A DNA stretch of 59,233 bases, taken from NCBI GenBank assembly GCA_021732005.1, contig JAKFVT010000058.1:1-59233 (forward strand). The letters are read 5' to 3'. The stretch is from Mycobacterium sp. Lineage in GTDB: Bacteria > Actinomycetota > Actinomycetes > Mycobacteriales > Mycobacteriaceae. This document shows, piece after piece, positions 50,862 to 59,233 of this stretch (position 1 is its first letter; each line of letters begins with the position of its first letter). The position numbers and the translations under genes are program-made. The notes beneath the pieces are model-generated. The model ran no database searches. It was given only the letters and a program-made list of their open reading frames with translations, and was not told the origin of the DNA.

Positions 50862-52157
50862 TCACTCATGGATCGGTCCGTTCCCCCCTTCGGTGCTGGG
50901 TCTTTTGTGGGTCTCGTACATACGTACCGCGACGATCAGACCGGAGAAAGCAGTGAGGGCGGCGATGGTCCAGATTGCGGCCCGTATTCCCAGGGCGTCG
51001 GCGACGACACCGGCGAGCAGGGCGCCGACTGCGAACCCGCCGTCTCGCCAGAGCCGGTAGGTGCCGACTGCCCGGGCTCGCCAGGCTGGGTGGGCGACGT
51101 CTCCGATCGCAGCAAGCAGGGTTGGGTACACCATTGCGGTTCCCGCGCCGAGCATCACCGCGGCGAGCGCCCAGATCGCGAACGTGTCAACGAGGGCGAT
51201 CAGGCCCAAAGCGATTGCCTGCAACCACATTCCGGATGCGATCATCCATTTGCGGCCCCATCGGTCGGAGAGCGCGCCGGTGATCAGCTGCCCGACACCC
51301 CAGACCGCCGGGTATGTCGCGGCCAGCACACCGATCTTTCCCACGGAGAGTCCGGCGGCAGCGAACAGGATCGGGAACAGGCCCCAGGCCAGCCCGTCGT
51401 TGAGGTTGTTGACGAGGCCGGCTTGGCTGGCCGAGGACAATGCCGGCTCACGAAAGCTGGTCTGTAGAAACACGTCCCGGCTGGACAATTCACTGTGCAG
51501 GTGGTCGTGGCGGCCGTCGGCGCGGGTGACGTGGGTGGCCGCCTCGAGTTGGGCGTGTCCGCGGGTTTCCTTCACCGCAAGGGTGGACAAGCCCAGCCCG
51601 AGTGCGGCGAAGGCGACGCCGAGAAGGAATGGCGCTGGGCGCAGACCATGAGCCTGCGCGAGGTAGCCGGTGGCCAGGGCGGTGACCGCGACCGCGATGT
51701 AGCCGGCGGCCTCGTTGAGGCCCATCGCCAGGCCGCGCCGGGACGGGCCGACTAGGTCGATCTTCATCACGACGGTGGTGGACCAGGTCAGGCCCTGGCT
51801 GATGCCCAGCAGCACGTTGGCGACGATGACCCACGACCACGACGGCGCCCAGATCAGCAGCAGCGGCACGGGAACCGCAACCAGCCAGCCCGCGACCAAT
51901 ACCGGTTTGCGCCCGAAGCGGTCGGACAGTGTGCCGGCAAAGTAGTTGGTGGCGGCCTTGGCCAGCCCGAATACCAGAATGAACGACAGCCCGGCGGTGT
52001 AGGCGTGGATGCCGAACACCTGCTCGCCCAGCAACGGCAGCACGGTTCGTTCCTGGCCGAGCATCCCGCCGACCAAGGCGTTGACAGCGACCAGCAGGCA
52101 AAACTGGGCGAGGTTGGCCCGCAGCCCAAGTTGGGGTTGATGGTGGCCGATCGTCAT
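50862..52157 (-). CDS. MFS transporter of the sulfur module, 431 aa
   Basis: Twelve hydrophobic segments; MFS motif A GTLSDRFGRKPVLVAG after helix 2 and a repeat at GALSDRWGRKWMIASG. ATG overlaps the stop of the metallo-beta-lactamase/rhodanese gene (ATGA), so they are co-translated. The partner suggests transport of a sulfur compound such as sulfite or thiosulfate; this is inference. Confidence 0.88.
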   Translation of the reverse strand: MTIGHHQPQLGLRANLAQFCLLVAVNALVGGMLGQERTVLPLLGEQVFGIHAYTAGLSFILVFGLAKAATNYFAGTLSDRFGRKPVLVAGWLVAVPVPLLLIWAPSWSWVIVANVLLGISQGLTWSTTVVMKIDLVGPSRRGLAMGLNEAAGYIAVAVTALATGYLAQAHGLRPAPFLLGVAFAALGLGLSTLAVKETRGHAQLEAATHVTRADGRHDHLHSELSSRDVFLQTSFREPALSSASQAGLVNNLNDGLAWGLFPILFAAAGLSVGKIGVLAATYPAVWGVGQLITGALSDRWGRKWMIASGMWLQAIALGLIALVDTFAIWALAAVMLGAGTAMVYPTLLAAIGDVAHPAWRARAVGTYRLWRDGGFAVGALLAGVVADALGIRAAIWTIAALTAFSGLIVAVRMYETHKRPSTEGGNGPIHE

Positions 52158-53515
52158 GCGCCGGTGACCAGTTCGCGCCCGGTGGCCTGCACCCAGTCGG
52201 CAGGACCACCGTCGAGGACGCTGAGGTTGTGGATCCCGGCCCGCTCCAGCAGGCTGGCGGCACCCATCGCGCGCTCACCGTGCCCACACATCACCACCGT
52301 GGGCTCATCGGATAGGTGCTGGGATGCCTTAACGACTTCGCCGAGTTCGATGTTGATGGCTTCGGGCAGATGCCCGGCCAGATATTCGGGACGTTGACGG
52401 ATGTCGAGGACGCGGCGTCCGTCGAGTCGGTCGGCGCGGATCAGCGCGGTCGAAGCGACGTCATGCCCGCCCGCAGTCCACGCACGCATTCCGCCGTGTA
52501 GCTCACCGATAAGGTTGTCATACCCGATCTTTGTTGCCTGCCAGGCGATCTCGTTGACATCCTGGTCGGGGTCGCGCAGGACAATGAGCGGCCGGTCGGC
52601 CGGGGCGAGCCAACCGAGCCAGCTGGCGAACACCGGCCGCAACGGGATGGAGATGGCCCCGGGCACATGCGCGTCGGCGAAACGGGCGAGCGGGCGAGCG
52701 TCGACGAGGATGGCACCCTCGCTCAGCTGCCTGCGCATCGTATCGACGCTCAAGGTGGGCAGTCTCGGATCATGGTCGAGCACAGGCGGGCCGACCCGGT
52801 TGATCTCGCCCAGCCGACGGAAGTACGGCGGGTAGCTACCCAGGGAGCCGAGCAACTGCGCAACGAAACTGTCTTCGTCGGCAACGTTCAGTAGTGGGTT
52901 GGTTGCCAACTCCTGTGCGATGGTGCTGGTGCGTTCGGCACCCGGAGGCGCCGAACAGAACGACCCCGCGCCATGCGTCGGCCACACCTTGACCTCGCCG
53001 GGCAGGGTGGCCAGTCGGCGTAGCGATGAGTATTGGGCGCGGGTGAGCTCATCGGTGCGCTCGGGGGAGACCAGGTCGGTGCGCGCGGCCGAGCCCACGA
53101 GGAGGGATCCACCGGTGAACACCCCCACTTCCCGGTCGCCGTCGAGCAGCAGGAAGGACACATGTTCATGGGTGTGCCCCGGCGTCAGCAGGGCACGTAA
53201 CCGCAAGCCGCCCAGGTCAATCTCGTCGCCGTCACGCAGCCCGGTGTGGGCGAACTCCCGGTGACCGCTTGCCGAGGCCAACACCCGTGTACTCTCCGTC
53301 GCCGCGAGTTGGCGTGCGCCGGAAAGGAAGTCGGCGTGCAAATGGGTGTCGGCGGCGAACGCCACAGTGAGCCCCCGCCGCGCAGCAGCAGCGTGCACCG
53401 CGCGCAGATCCCGGCTCACATCCACAACCAGCGCCCGGCTGTCGCCCAGATCGACGAGGTAGGCCGAATTGCCCAAACCCTCGTCGATGAGCGGAACCAG
53501 CTCGACTTCAGCCAT
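52154..53515 (-). CDS. Metallo-beta-lactamase fold plus two rhodanese domains, 453 aa
   Basis: The N-terminal MBL domain (~1-240) has THLHADFLSG (canonical THxHADH with Phe for the last His), LTPGHTHEHVSF and PTHGAGS. Two rhodanese domains follow: ~260-350 without an active-site Cys (LIVLRDPDQD) and ~360-450 with CGHGERAMG. This is the persulfide-dioxygenase/rhodanese architecture: oxidation of persulfide and sulfur transfer. Divergent from the ArsR-rhodanese gene, which probably controls it. Confidence 0.9.
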   Translation of the reverse strand: MAEVELVPLIDEGLGNSAYLVDLGDSRALVVDVSRDLRAVHAAAARRGLTVAFAADTHLHADFLSGARQLAATESTRVLASASGHREFAHTGLRDGDEIDLGGLRLRALLTPGHTHEHVSFLLLDGDREVGVFTGGSLLVGSAARTDLVSPERTDELTRAQYSSLRRLATLPGEVKVWPTHGAGSFCSAPPGAERTSTIAQELATNPLLNVADEDSFVAQLLGSLGSYPPYFRRLGEINRVGPPVLDHDPRLPTLSVDTMRRQLSEGAILVDARPLARFADAHVPGAISIPLRPVFASWLGWLAPADRPLIVLRDPDQDVNEIAWQATKIGYDNLIGELHGGMRAWTAGGHDVASTALIRADRLDGRRVLDIRQRPEYLAGHLPEAINIELGEVVKASQHLSDEPTVVMCGHGERAMGAASLLERAGIHNLSVLDGGPADWVQATGRELVTGA

Positions 53516-53595
53516 GTGATCGTTCCCTTCGTGGCGCCGACGACACCGTCCTCACATGATGTTCTACACTATTCCAGAGATGATTGGAGAAAGCC

Positions 53596-54255
53596 ATGGG
53601 TGATCGCGCCGCCAAAACCGCCTTGTTCGACCAGTTCGCGCGCGTCGGCAAAGCGCTGGCCAGCGGCAAACGCCTAGAGCTGCTCGATCTGTTGGCCCAA
53701 AGTGAGCGCACCGTCGAGGCACTGGCCCGCGCCAGCGAGCTCGGCATGACCACAGCGTCGGCGCATCTACAAACGTTGAAAGCAGCCAACCTGGTGACCA
53801 CCCGCCGCGACGGAGCCAAGGTCTACTACCGCTTGGCCGGCACCGACGTCGCCCAACTGCTCACCTTGACGCGCACCGTGGCCAGCACCCACCTACCCGA
53901 CGTCGAGGCCGCCGCGTCTGCCTACCTGGGCCCAGGCACCGAACAAGTGACTCGCGACGAGCTACTCGATCGAATCAAAACCGGACAGGTCACCGTGATC
54001 GATGTGCGACCCCGCGAGGAGTACGACGCCGGCCACATCCCGGCCGCGGTATCAATTCCACTCGACGAGCTCGCCGAAAACCTCGCCAATCTGCCAGCCG
54101 ACCACGACATCGTCGCCTACTGCCGCGGCGCCTACTGCGTCCTCGCCCACGAGGCCGTACGGATGCTCGCCGAACGCGGCCGCACCGCGATGCGCCTGGC
54201 CGACGGCATGCTCGAATGGCGCCTCGCCGAGCTGCCCATCGCGATCTCGGCCTAG
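53596..54255 (+). CDS. ArsR-type regulator fused to a rhodanese domain, 219 aa
   Basis: ATG 53596 after TTGGAGAAA. Winged helix (1-95: RLELLDLLAQSERTVEAL ... TASAHLQTLKAANLVTTRR), then a rhodanese domain (110-215) with active loop YCRGAYC. The two Cys (CxxxxC) could form a persulfide or tetrasulfide bridge that alters DNA binding, as in sulfide-sensing ArsR proteins. The 80 bp to the divergent gene hold its likely operator (ATTCCAGAGATGATTGGA). Confidence 0.92.
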   Translation: MGDRAAKTALFDQFARVGKALASGKRLELLDLLAQSERTVEALARASELGMTTASAHLQTLKAANLVTTRRDGAKVYYRLAGTDVAQLLTLTRTVASTHLPDVEAAASAYLGPGTEQVTRDELLDRIKTGQVTVIDVRPREEYDAGHIPAAVSIPLDELAENLANLPADHDIVAYCRGAYCVLAHEAVRMLAERGRTAMRLADGMLEWRLAELPIAISA

Positions 54256-55157
54256 CAGTGATGCGGTGCGTGGAATCGCTCTGAGGTCCACACCCCTTTG
54301 TTGGATGCCAACGACTGCGCGGCCTCAGCGGTCGCCGAGCCCACCGATCTTCTCCGCGAGGCACGGGCACCATTGAAGGCTTCCAACAGTTGCGGCGCCC
54401 GCGGCCTGCTTGTTAGCAGTAAGAGAGTTCTCACGGCACGGTCCGGGTAGTAGGCGCCCGGTCCGCGGGGGCGGACGAGACGGTTACGCCCTAGACCTTC
54501 TCGACCAAAGGCAGTCGCCTCATCTAGGCTCAGAACTGCTTCGATGGCGTTGCCGTTTATTCGGCGATTATGACCAAGAATCGACCGGATTCAGCCAATC
54601 CGAGGCCGAATGATCGAGCGCGTCGCGATGGAGACAGCCGCACTGAGCGTTTGGGCCATCAGTCCAGAAGACCGCGAGACCCGCCGCAAGCGCTGCGCGG
54701 GACTGGTTTTCACAGAGAACCAAAACCAGCGAGGGTTCATCAGCGCTGAGCGGAAGATTCACCGGACAACGGGCAACAAAGAATTGGAGGCCAGCTTGGA
54801 GGAGTCGTGTGCGAGATTAGCGTGCGCCACTACAGGTTCCTGCCGCCGTTTATGAGGTCGCCATACCGGGAAGAGCTGTGATGTCCGGAGGCCCCGCTGC
54901 TGACTTCTTGACCTGGTGCCGCCGCTTGGTTGGCTTGTGAATCTGGTGTCGGCGGGCCGTACGGACGCGGGTGAGGCGATGGTGAATATCGAGTGTCTAT
55001 TCCTGTCGGCGCCGCAGGGTTGCACAGAACCTGCGGTCGATGCCTGGTGTCTGGCCAACTTGGATACGTACCACCGCCCGGTTGGTTTCTATGGAGGCAT
55101 GCCGGCACCGGGCAGCCCCGCCGACTGCCAGCTCTGCCGCCGACCGCCAGGGAGTGC
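54256..55157. other. Gene-poor stretch before IS110
   Basis: No convincing gene in 900 bases. An 81-aa plus-strand ORF (54610-54855) has no ribosome site and no family. The stretch could be the scar of earlier insertions; the transposase start lies at its end. Confidence 0.35.
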
Positions 55158-56432
55158 GTGAGACTAGTGGACGCGGTCATCGGCGTCGACGCTCACAAGC
55201 GCAGTCACACACTGGTAGCGGTGAATCCGTTGGGCCGCAAGCTCGCTCAGCTGACAGTCGCGACGACCAGCGAGGGTCACGGCGAGGCGATGCGGTGGGC
55301 GCGGGTTCGGTTCGGCCGCGACGTGGTGTGGGGGGTGGAAGACTGCAGGACGTTAACCGCGCGTCTAGAGCGAGACCTGCTAGCCGCAGGGCAGAAGGTG
55401 ATCCGGGTGCCCCCTCATTTGATGAGCCGGACGCGTGCCTCCTCACGCGAGCTCGGCAAGTCCGACCCCATCGACGCTCTCGCGGCGGCGCGGGCGGTGC
55501 TGCGCGAACCCGACCTTCCGGTGGCCTGCCACGACGCGCACTCGATGGAACTTCGGCTGCTCGTGGACCGCCGCGAGGACCTCGTGCGGCACCGCGTCGC
55601 CCTCATCAGCCGCATGCTCGAGCGCATCCACCAGATCGATCCGGCCTGGGCGGAGCCTCGCAACTGGGAATTCAGGAAGCCCCGCGAGGAACTGCGGACT
55701 TGGCTGGCCACCCAGCAGGGGCTGCTCGCCGAACTCGCCCGCGACGAATTCGATGAGATCGTCGGGCTCATCGATGCCGCGCAGGCCTTGGAGCGCCGCA
55801 TCGCCGGGGGGGTTCGCGAGGCGGCGCCCGCGCTGCTGGGCGTCCAGGGCTGCGGGGATCTGACGGCCGCCAAGATCGTGGCCGAGGTCGCCGGGATCGA
55901 CCGGTTCAAGAGCGAGGCCGCCTTCGCCCGACACGTTGGGGTGGCGCCCATCCCGCACTGGTCAGGGGAGACCACCCGCCCACTGCGGCCCATCCGGCAC
56001 GGCAACCGCCAACTCAACGTTGCGCTGCACCGCATCGCCATGGTCCAGATCACCCACCCCGGCCCGGGACGGGATTATTTCCAGCGGCGGATCGACGAGG
56101 GCGACAGCCGCCAACGCGCGCTGCGCTCGCTCAAGCGCCGCCTCGCGCGGGTGGTCTACACCCGGATGAAGGCCGACAGCCGCAACGGCGGCCACGGCGC
56201 GCGCTTCCCGGTTTTACCGCGGGTGATGATGCTGCCGCTGGCCAACCTCGCCCCCGCCACACAGCCGCCCCCCGCGGGTGCCTGTGTCGGAAGGCCGCGG
56301 GCACTCGACTCCTACCAGGCAGCGCTGGCATGCCGGATGCGCAACTACGGCGAAAAACCGACCTCCATCGCCGCCCAACTCGGAGTCTCCGTCTCCACCA
56401 TCAAACGGGCCCTGAGCCAGGGTAACCGCTGA
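55158..56432 (+). CDS. IS110-family transposase with extra C-terminal HTH, 424 aa
   Basis: GTG 55158 after AGGGAG. The N-terminal DEDD nuclease (AVIGVDAHKRSHTLVAV, later EDCRTLTARLERDL and KSDPIDALAAARAV) and the C-terminal Transposase_20 domain (LLGVQGCGDLTAAKIVAEVA, GVAPIPHWSGETTR) with its conserved Ser. Typical members are ~330-400 aa; here an added HTH (KPTSIAAQLGVSVSTIKRAL) ends the protein. IS110 elements lack terminal repeats, and the flanking non-coding DNA may encode the bridge RNA. Confidence 0.9.
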   Translation: MRLVDAVIGVDAHKRSHTLVAVNPLGRKLAQLTVATTSEGHGEAMRWARVRFGRDVVWGVEDCRTLTARLERDLLAAGQKVIRVPPHLMSRTRASSRELGKSDPIDALAAARAVLREPDLPVACHDAHSMELRLLVDRREDLVRHRVALISRMLERIHQIDPAWAEPRNWEFRKPREELRTWLATQQGLLAELARDEFDEIVGLIDAAQALERRIAGGVREAAPALLGVQGCGDLTAAKIVAEVAGIDRFKSEAAFARHVGVAPIPHWSGETTRPLRPIRHGNRQLNVALHRIAMVQITHPGPGRDYFQRRIDEGDSRQRALRSLKRRLARVVYTRMKADSRNGGHGARFPVLPRVMMLPLANLAPATQPPPAGACVGRPRALDSYQAALACRMRNYGEKPTSIAAQLGVSVSTIKRALSQGNR

Positions 56433-56523
56433 TCAACGTGTGACAGGTACTCCCGACCCGGGCCCGAAGCGCGATATTAGTTGCACATTTTCATGCACTC
56501 AATTGTGGTGTATTTTTTGAGGT

Positions 56524-56829
56524 ATGAGTAAGCGAGTGAGTCTGATTCTCAAAGACGCCGACGAGGCAGCCATCGAGCCCTACCTCAACGAGGGCTCTGT
56601 GGCCTTCGAGGTGCTGCGCCAATGGGCAAGCCGACACGGCGAAGGCGACATCAAATCCGAGGCCGCCGCACTACGCGTGCTCCTTCAGGCGGGGGCCGAA
56701 GCGCTCCAGGAACACGTCCTCGATGCCGGATATGCGAGTTTGGCCGGCGAGTTCAACAGTGAACCGGCCCACGTCGAGCGGCGCTCGGCACGCGACCGCT
56801 ATGCGCGCCGCACCGAGCGCCACCTATGA
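56524..56829 (+). CDS. Antitoxin partner of MazF-like toxin, 101 aa
   Basis: Starts MSKRVSLILKDADEAAIEPY with ribosome site weakly TTTGAGG. Helical, basic, with ALRVLLQAGAEALQEHVLD and a charged tail (RRSARDRYARRTERHL) that would bind the toxin. No DNA-binding family recognised, but position and ATGA overlap with the toxin identify it. Confidence 0.75.
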   Translation: MSKRVSLILKDADEAAIEPYLNEGSVAFEVLRQWASRHGEGDIKSEAAALRVLLQAGAEALQEHVLDAGYASLAGEFNSEPAHVERRSARDRYARRTERHL

Positions 56830-57137
56830 GCCGTGCCTTGCGTAGCCAGGTGTACCGAGTCGATCTGGGACACGGCTCGAAACCCTGGGTGATCCTCAGC
56901 AACAACTCCCGCAACAGGAACCTGGAGACTGTGCTGGCGGCCAGAATCACGACCACCAGCAAGAACGCACATGTGCCGACAGTCGTGCCGCTCACCGCCG
57001 CCGACCCCCTCGTCGGGTTCGTCCTGGTCGACGACATCGTGCAGCTGTATCACGACGAACTGACCGAGTCCCTCGGGACCCTATCCCCGCCCACCATGCA
57101 GGAGATCAGCAAAGCTCTGCGCATTGCACTGCCCTGA
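56826..57137 (+). CDS. MazF/PemK-family toxin, 103 aa
   Basis: VYRVDLGHGSKPWVILSNNSRN, AARITTTSKNAHVPTVVPL and VLVDDIVQLYHDEL follow the MazF endoribonuclease fold; the usual Arg/Thr catalytic pair sits in the ITTTSK-region. ATG overlaps the antitoxin stop. Second addiction module of the window. Confidence 0.85.
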   Translation: MSRALRSQVYRVDLGHGSKPWVILSNNSRNRNLETVLAARITTTSKNAHVPTVVPLTAADPLVGFVLVDDIVQLYHDELTESLGTLSPPTMQEISKALRIALP

Positions 57138-57540
57138 GAAGTGAAGGGCAAGTAGGGATGTCGTTGACACGCAACCCCTCGCCCGGCGGCCTCAGGCAGG
57201 GGGTCAGTGCCCGGCAAGCCGGAACATGCGTGCGTCGCGACGTTCGCGCCGATGTTGTGGTCCCGTCGCAGCTAGGCGAGATCGTCGCTCTAGTTGCCAC
57301 TGATGCAGACCCGCCCAATTCGATCATGACCCTTCCACTAGTTGAAGCGCCCGTGGTGAATCCGATGCCGCCAAGCGATGATCTTTAGACGCGTTACCCC
57401 AGTTCAGTGGGTATAAACTGGGGATTAGCGGTACGTGCATAGATCACTCTCCGCCATATGCTTTAACTATATCTGTTGCATCAAACGCGTCCGCTGGCTA
57501 CGATCGGCGCCATGATGCTTCAGTTATTACTAAAGCGCCA
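57138..57540. other. Region after MazF with perfect inverted repeat
   Basis: CCCCAGTT (57397-57404) and AACTGGGG (57416-57423) around an 11-base loop. A 76-aa plus-strand ORF (57158-57388, start after TAGGG) could be a small gene, but no family features support it; I leave it as doubtful. Confidence 0.4.
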
Positions 57541-57621
57541 ATGGATGTCGGGCCGTTGGTCGGGTTCTGCAGGGTCAAGGCGGTGCCGTTGCGCTTCCGA
57601 ACACGCGAGGGCGGACCGACG

Positions 57622-58065
57622 ATGACCTCGCACCACAGCGCCGCCGACAAGTCGGCGGCAGGCGTCGGCCCTGGTGAGACCGTGGAGGTGCGTCTATTCC
57701 ACACCGTTGAGCCCACGCCCTGCCGAATGGTTGACTCTCGGCGTTCCCGCAACGGCGAGGAGCTCTGGTTCTCGCAGTTTAAGGACCGGATTCTTGCGGT
57801 GAGGGCGTGTCAGGATTGCCCCTTCATCGGCCGCTGCGGTTTCAACGCTGTCGCTGCTCGTGAGGAGTACGGCGTGTGGGGCGGGCTGTCGTTGCCCGGA
57901 GACAAGAGCAGCCCCGAGCTTCTTGAGGCGGCCTACCGCTACCTGCTGACTCAGTTCGAGCGCCGACGCAGCGTTGAGCTGCCCAATCTGCCCACCCCGG
58001 CGTTGCCGTCGCCTTCGGTGCGGCGCCGTCGACACAACGCCGACCGAAAACCCAGCGCAGCTTAG
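57622..58065 (+). CDS. WhiB-family iron-sulfur regulator, 147 aa
   Basis: The four cluster cysteines are present: one in PTPCRMVD, then CxxCx5C in ACQDCPFIGRC, one expected earlier cysteine partly replaced by a non-standard arrangement; the turn GVWGGLS follows. ATG 57622 after GAGGGCGG is chosen over ATG 57541. The C-terminal tail is basic (RRRRHNADRK). Plasmid and phage WhiB proteins often alter host transcription; I count three clear Cys plus one at 57541-frame (FCRV) if the longer start is used, which would complete the set. Confidence 0.8.
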   Translation: MTSHHSAADKSAAGVGPGETVEVRLFHTVEPTPCRMVDSRRSRNGEELWFSQFKDRILAVRACQDCPFIGRCGFNAVAAREEYGVWGGLSLPGDKSSPELLEAAYRYLLTQFERRRSVELPNLPTPALPSPSVRRRRHNADRKPSAA

Positions 58066-58158
58066 ATGGGTGCTGCTCGGCAGTGCGGTTCCGAAAGCGC
58101 CGGGAAGGGCTGTGGTGTGGTAACACTGGCAAAGGTGCTCGCGGAGAGGAGATCGACG

Positions 58159-58905
58159 GTGGCGCCCTCTGATGAATCCGACCAGACTCGACCGTGGCCG
58201 ACCTCGGGGTCCTCGACACCTCCCGGTGGGCCAGCTCGACCAGAGCCGGGAACCGCGCCGCAGGATAATCAGCGGGTTGATTCTCCACGACCGGCGGCGC
58301 CATCGCCGGCCGACGAACGAACCACGGTTGTCTCCCCGATGCTGCGGGGCTCGACCGGCGCCCGCCGGCCCCCGCCACCTCCGCCGCGAACAGCGCCACC
58401 TCAGTATCCCTATGGCGCGGGCCCCGCTGCTCGCGCCGCAGTACCCGTCCGACCGGAGCCGTGGGCGCCCTATCCACCGCCGGGCCGGCCCGACGCAGCC
58501 CATGTTCCGGTGCTACCACCGCCGCAGTCGAGTGGATTCGCCGACTTCGGTGTCTCCTCACCGCGGCCGCGCAGCAAAGCTCCAGTGATCATCGCTGCTG
58601 TCGGCGCACTGGCCGTTGTCGTAGCAGTCGTGTTGGTCTCGGGCTTCTGGGTCCCTGGCTTCTTCACGCGCACTGAACTGGATATTACGCAGGCGCAGAA
58701 CAACATTCAGACGTTGTTGAGCGATGATGTCAGCGGCTACGGCCCGGGCCACGTGCGAGATGCGGTGTGCAATCACGGACGTAATCCGGTCGTCAAGAAG
58801 GGCGCGACCTTCGTGTGCAACGTCAGCATCGATGGGGTGAAACGAGAGATCACCGCAACATTCCAAGACGACAATGGCGCCTACCAGATTTCCCTGCCCC
58901 AATAG
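58159..58905 (+). CDS. DUF4333 membrane protein with proline-rich N-terminus, 248 aa
   Basis: GTG 58159 (VAPSDESDQTRPW) follows GGAGAGGAG. A long Pro-rich cytoplasmic part (1-165) precedes a membrane helix (~175-197) and an external DUF4333 domain with VRDAVCNHGRNPVVKKG and ATFVCNVS (two Cys, likely disulfide). Such proteins occur near mycobacterial serine/threonine kinases; the Pro-rich part may be a phosphorylation or partner-binding region, as the next gene is a kinase. Confidence 0.82.
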   Translation: MAPSDESDQTRPWPTSGSSTPPGGPARPEPGTAPQDNQRVDSPRPAAPSPADERTTVVSPMLRGSTGARRPPPPPPRTAPPQYPYGAGPAARAAVPVRPEPWAPYPPPGRPDAAHVPVLPPPQSSGFADFGVSSPRPRSKAPVIIAAVGALAVVVAVVLVSGFWVPGFFTRTELDITQAQNNIQTLLSDDVSGYGPGHVRDAVCNHGRNPVVKKGATFVCNVSIDGVKREITATFQDDNGAYQISLPQ

Positions 58906-59004
58906 CGAGAAGAGCCCGATGCACGTCGACACTCGCCTCGCCGACCAGCGCTCCCAACATTGCTGGGGGCGTGTTCCTGCAGATTCGTCGCGGGGGGCGA
59001 CATC

Positions 59005-59233
59005 GTGCTGAGTCCTGGTTCGGTGTTCGCGGGTTATCGGGTGGAGGGTTTGCTGGGTGTTGGTGGGATGGGTGAGGTGTACCGGGTGGCCCATCCTCGG
59101 CTACCGCGGCGTGAGGCGTTGAAGGTGTTGCCGGCGGATGTCTCCGCCGACCAGGAGTACCGGCAGCGCTTCATTCGTGAAGCCGATCTCGCGGCCGCAC
59201 TGTGGCATCCCCATATCGTCGGGGTGCACGACC
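59005..59233 (+). CDS. Serine/threonine protein kinase, N-terminus only (cut by window end)
   Basis: GTG 59005 after GGGGGG. LSPGSVFAGYRVEGLLG, then GVGGMGEVYRVAHP (glycine-rich loop) and REALKVLP with the ATP-binding Lys and the helix C Glu (FIREADLAAAL), giving a clear PknB-type Hanks kinase. The frame is open to the last base. Follows the DUF4333 gene after 99 bases. Confidence 0.9.
   Translation, partial: MLSPGSVFAGYRVEGLLGVGGMGEVYRVAHPRLPRREALKVLPADVSADQEYRQRFIREADLAAALWHPHIVGVHD

Overview
The window looks like part of a large mobile replicon, most likely a plasmid or integrated plasmid, of a Mycobacterium/Mycolicibacterium-type actinobacterium. The DNA is G+C rich, GTG and TTG starts are common, and several families are typical of mycobacteria: WhiB, DUF4192, DUF4333, an MmcO-type multicopper oxidase, an lpqS-cysK2-MFS gene order, SHOCT proteins and RipA-like NlpC/P60 proteins. 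Plasmid functions sit at both ends: a ParB-like protein, small unknown genes with duplicated 5' regions, two toxin-antitoxin pairs, an IS110 element and a serine/threonine kinase cut by the window end.

Layout. 0-10.3 kb is plasmid backbone, nearly all on the minus strand: a frameshifted DUF4192 gene, two small proteins with related leaders, a secreted protease, an nrdH-led operon with a DnaB-N-like protein, ParB, a thermonuclease lipoprotein, an XRE regulator, and a Phd/RelE pair. 10.3-28 kb is copper handling: MmcO oxidase, SHOCT protein, a two-component system, HMA chaperone, Met-rich DUF305 lipoprotein, DUF302 protein, a CPD-type P1B ATPase, the lpqS-cysK2-MFS operon, a methyltransferase behind a CsoR/RicR-type operator, an NlpC/P60 protein, an oxidoreductase, and a cupredoxin with a second SHOCT protein. 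28-48 kb mixes cell-wall remodelling (polysaccharide deacetylase, two L,D-transpeptidases, a second NlpC/P60 protein), two BlaI-M56 pairs, PPK2, a CsoR-HMA-CopA operon, a membrane/ABC cluster, a degenerate response regulator and a cyclase-YHS fusion. 48-50.7 kb has His-rich and Met/Gly-rich membrane proteins with a third SHOCT protein. 50.8-54.3 kb is a sulfur module (MFS, metallo-beta-lactamase-rhodanese, ArsR-rhodanese). 55-59 kb holds IS110, a MazF pair, WhiB, DUF4333 and the kinase.

How it may work together. Two cis-regulatory codes appear by eye. A tandem CopR-like box (AAAGATT half-sites, 11 bp apart) lies at four copper promoters, including that of the two-component system itself. A second palindrome, TACK-N9-MGTA, occurs ten times exactly (twice more with one mismatch) upstream of nearly all wall-remodelling genes, both BlaI operons and several small membrane genes. 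I infer that the two BlaI proteins, released by the adjacent M56 proteases, control a wall-remodelling and metal-stress regulon. This linked regulon is the most interesting system in the window. CsoR/RicR-type operators add a third, copper-sensing layer.
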